From assembly GCA_029964075.1 (NCBI GenBank), contig CM057144.1, positions 3,495,281 through 3,559,280 on the forward strand: a stretch of DNA of 64,000 nucleotides, in the 5' to 3' direction. A program made the translations under genes and the position numbers. Below, one piece after another: positions 62,690 to 64,000 of this stretch (positions within the stretch are counted from its first letter, which is position 1; each line of letters opens with the position of its first letter). Source of the stretch: Patiria pectinifera. Its lineage: Eukaryota; Echinodermata; Asteroidea; Valvatida; Asterinidae. The notes beneath the pieces were generated by a model. It saw nothing but the letters and a program-made list of their open reading frames with translations, made no database searches and was not told the DNA's origin.

Positions 62690-63149
62690 TTGGCCAGCCG
62701 TCGGTGCGTAGGCCTACACAGAAACGCAGCACAATAAATGTTACGTTAAATATATCGCTGCAAATAACACTTTAACTTGTATATCACCAGTTCAAATGTA
62801 TACAGATTTATGCCGCAGTTGTCGATTGCAATACATGCTGTGAGTACGTTGACAAAAGATGCGCCTTATTGATGAATTATTGACGTAGAAAATTAATCAT
62901 GCATAATTCGGTAACGATCTCCATTTTAAACTGTGCCCCATTTCACGTTCAGAAACGAGCACTGTGATTGGTCAGTTTGTGAGGTAATGGAAGTTACATT
63001 ACGGCTTGGAAGGGGGAACTAGACTGACGAACGGCGATTTCAGTACGTAAATAGTCTGGTGCTATATACATTATCCGCCACATGTTGTTGCAAACATCGA
63101 GGATTGGAGTTGAGTGTGCAGATCGAAAGGCCTAATTTTTATTTTCAAA
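62690..63149. promoter_or_regulatory. Bidirectional promoter between ECT2 and PUDP-like gene
   Basis: The two start codons are 460 bp apart on opposite strands. Landmarks: an inverted CCAAT box, ATTGG at 62967-62971 (TGACCAATCA on the minus strand), a CHR-like TTTAAA at 62925-62930, and TATATA-like CTATATACATT at about 63062. CCAAT plus CHR is the usual architecture of G2/M-expressed genes such as ECT2. Positions are read from sequence; promoter function is inference. Confidence 0.55.
62967..62971 (-). promoter_or_regulatory. CCAAT box (NF-Y-like site)
   Basis: TGACCAATCA on the minus strand, 36 nt upstream of a TTTAAA CHR-like element as read from ECT2. This spacing resembles CCAAT-CHR pairs in cell-cycle promoters. 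Confidence 0.45.
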
Positions 63150-63210
63150 ATGAGTTCAAAACGAGCTGATATTACGCATGTAATATTTGATATGGATGGA
63201 CTCTTGCTAG
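63150..63210 (+). CDS. PUDP/HDHD1-like HAD phosphatase, first coding exon (partial gene)
   Basis: ATG in AAAATGAG context followed by 20 codons, MSSKRADITHVIFDMDGLLL, then a phase-1 donor CTAG|GTAAAC. HVIFDMDGLLL is HAD motif I, with the nucleophile Asp and the acid/base Asp two residues later. The DMDGLLL(D) form is typical of pseudouridine-5'-phosphatase (PUDP, HDHD1) and close relatives, which remove phosphate from pseudouridine 5'-monophosphate or similar substrates in the cytosol. The next exon is not in the window. A GTG at 63114 in frame is a less likely start because it lacks ATG. Divergent from ECT2. Confidence 0.75.
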
Positions 63211-64000
63211 GTAAACGAATGTTACCCACAAGCGCAGACGGAAAAGGTTCAGCGCAGCGCGAGTGGAAGTCGGGAGTTGATTTACGCGCTCATGATGCTT
63301 GTGCTTTGCGCACGTATACGTCCGCACACGTGGGCGTGGCCTACTCCTAGAACTATGAGGCTCCACTACGTGGAGCCTAGGAGTAGGCGTGGCCCACTGA
63401 AGTTGCAGCAAATGACACTAACTTTTTAACAATAGGGGCCGAGCAATTCAGTAGCATGTTAAACTTTAGTAAAAGGCCTAGGCCAAAAATGTAATTTCGG
63501 GCGCTGATCCAGAGGGTGGTTTTAGGGGGTCAAATTTCCCCATATTTTTATTGGCATAGAAATTCCTGAAAAAAATTGCAAACCCGTACCCCGCCCCCCC
63601 CCCCCCTGTTTCGACACCCAAATTTGTGTTGCTAGTATGTCCGCCTTGCACAAAATACGTACAAAGCCAGCTTGTTTAGGAGGTATCTGAGACTGTGTTA
63701 ATAATAATATTTGAACAGCGCCCCCATTGAAAGTATGGTATGAGCACCCCCCCCCCCCCCATAACAGTAGCTGTTGAAAATCAGGGTACGGCTGCCTTAA
63801 CCACCTATTATTAATGATAAGCCACTAAATTTTGTTTTTATTTAATTTATTTTCACGGAGACCCCTTATGATTAGGATGAGTATCACCTGTTGGTCGGAG
63901 CCAAGTCTATGTCAGAGCATGCAGATTTATGCAATCTCGTGCCTCAGCCAATCGGAGTTGACTTTACTAAAACGTGACGTCATTTCATTCCCAAATCAGG
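63211..64000. other. Start of PUDP-like intron 1
   Basis: No second exon beginning with the expected DTE-type continuation is seen. Includes a foldback at 63331-63396 and C tracts near 63595 and 63750. Confidence 0.5.
63331..63396. repeat. Nested hairpin / foldback element, 66 bp
   Basis: Outer arms 63331-63350 and 63377-63396 (TGGGCGTGGCCTACTCCTAG and its near inverse, three mismatches) enclose an inner perfect hairpin GCTCCAC-TAC-GTGGAGC (63360-63376). It lies about 120 bp into the PUDP-like intron. Confidence 0.75.

Overview
This is a eukaryotic nuclear window: intron-containing genes with GT-AG splice sites, tRNA-derived SINEs, many short inverted-repeat transposons and a long satellite array. 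The recognisable proteins are ordinary animal ones. The abundant TAGGCCTA-type motifs and the repeat style suggest a marine invertebrate deuterostome, perhaps an echinoderm, but the species cannot be fixed from the sequence alone. Layout: (1) Positions 1-33072 are a near-perfect head-to-tail satellite with a 229-bp monomer, about 144 copies, containing regional sequence subfamilies and signs of a 7-monomer higher-order repeat. (2) Positions 33073-34365 hold about six degenerate monomers of a related but older repeat with a period near 219 bp, the decayed edge of the array. (3) Positions 34366-39700 are mostly non-coding, with a dispersed repeat, a large foldback element, a 370-bp tandem duplication, and one orphan candidate exon. 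(4) 39752-40525 (+) is an intact, apparently single-exon TMEM45-family (DUF716) membrane protein gene. (5) 44094-62689 (-) is a complete ECT2 (RhoGEF; epithelial cell transforming 2) gene. I could trace all 21 coding exons: every junction has GT-AG sites and matching phase, and together they give a 901-residue protein with three N-terminal BRCT-type units, basic NLS-like stretches, a DH domain, a PH domain and a polybasic C-terminal tail. (6) 63150-63210 (+) is the first coding exon of a HAD-family phosphatase gene, most like PUDP/HDHD1; the rest lies beyond the window. ECT2 and the PUDP-like gene are head to head with about 460 bp between start codons, which implies a shared bidirectional promoter. 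TMEM45 and ECT2 are convergent. ECT2 introns are loaded with SINEs, MITEs and pairs of dispersed repeats. The most unusual one is an 897-bp element in intron 1 with 42-bp perfect terminal inverted repeats and repeated copies of the 16-bp palindrome CCCAACTATAGTTGGG. ECT2 acts in cytokinesis: the BRCT units bind the centralspindlin subunit and autoinhibit, and the DH-PH unit activates RhoA at the equatorial cortex. The other two genes have no known functional link to it; their proximity looks incidental apart from the shared promoter.
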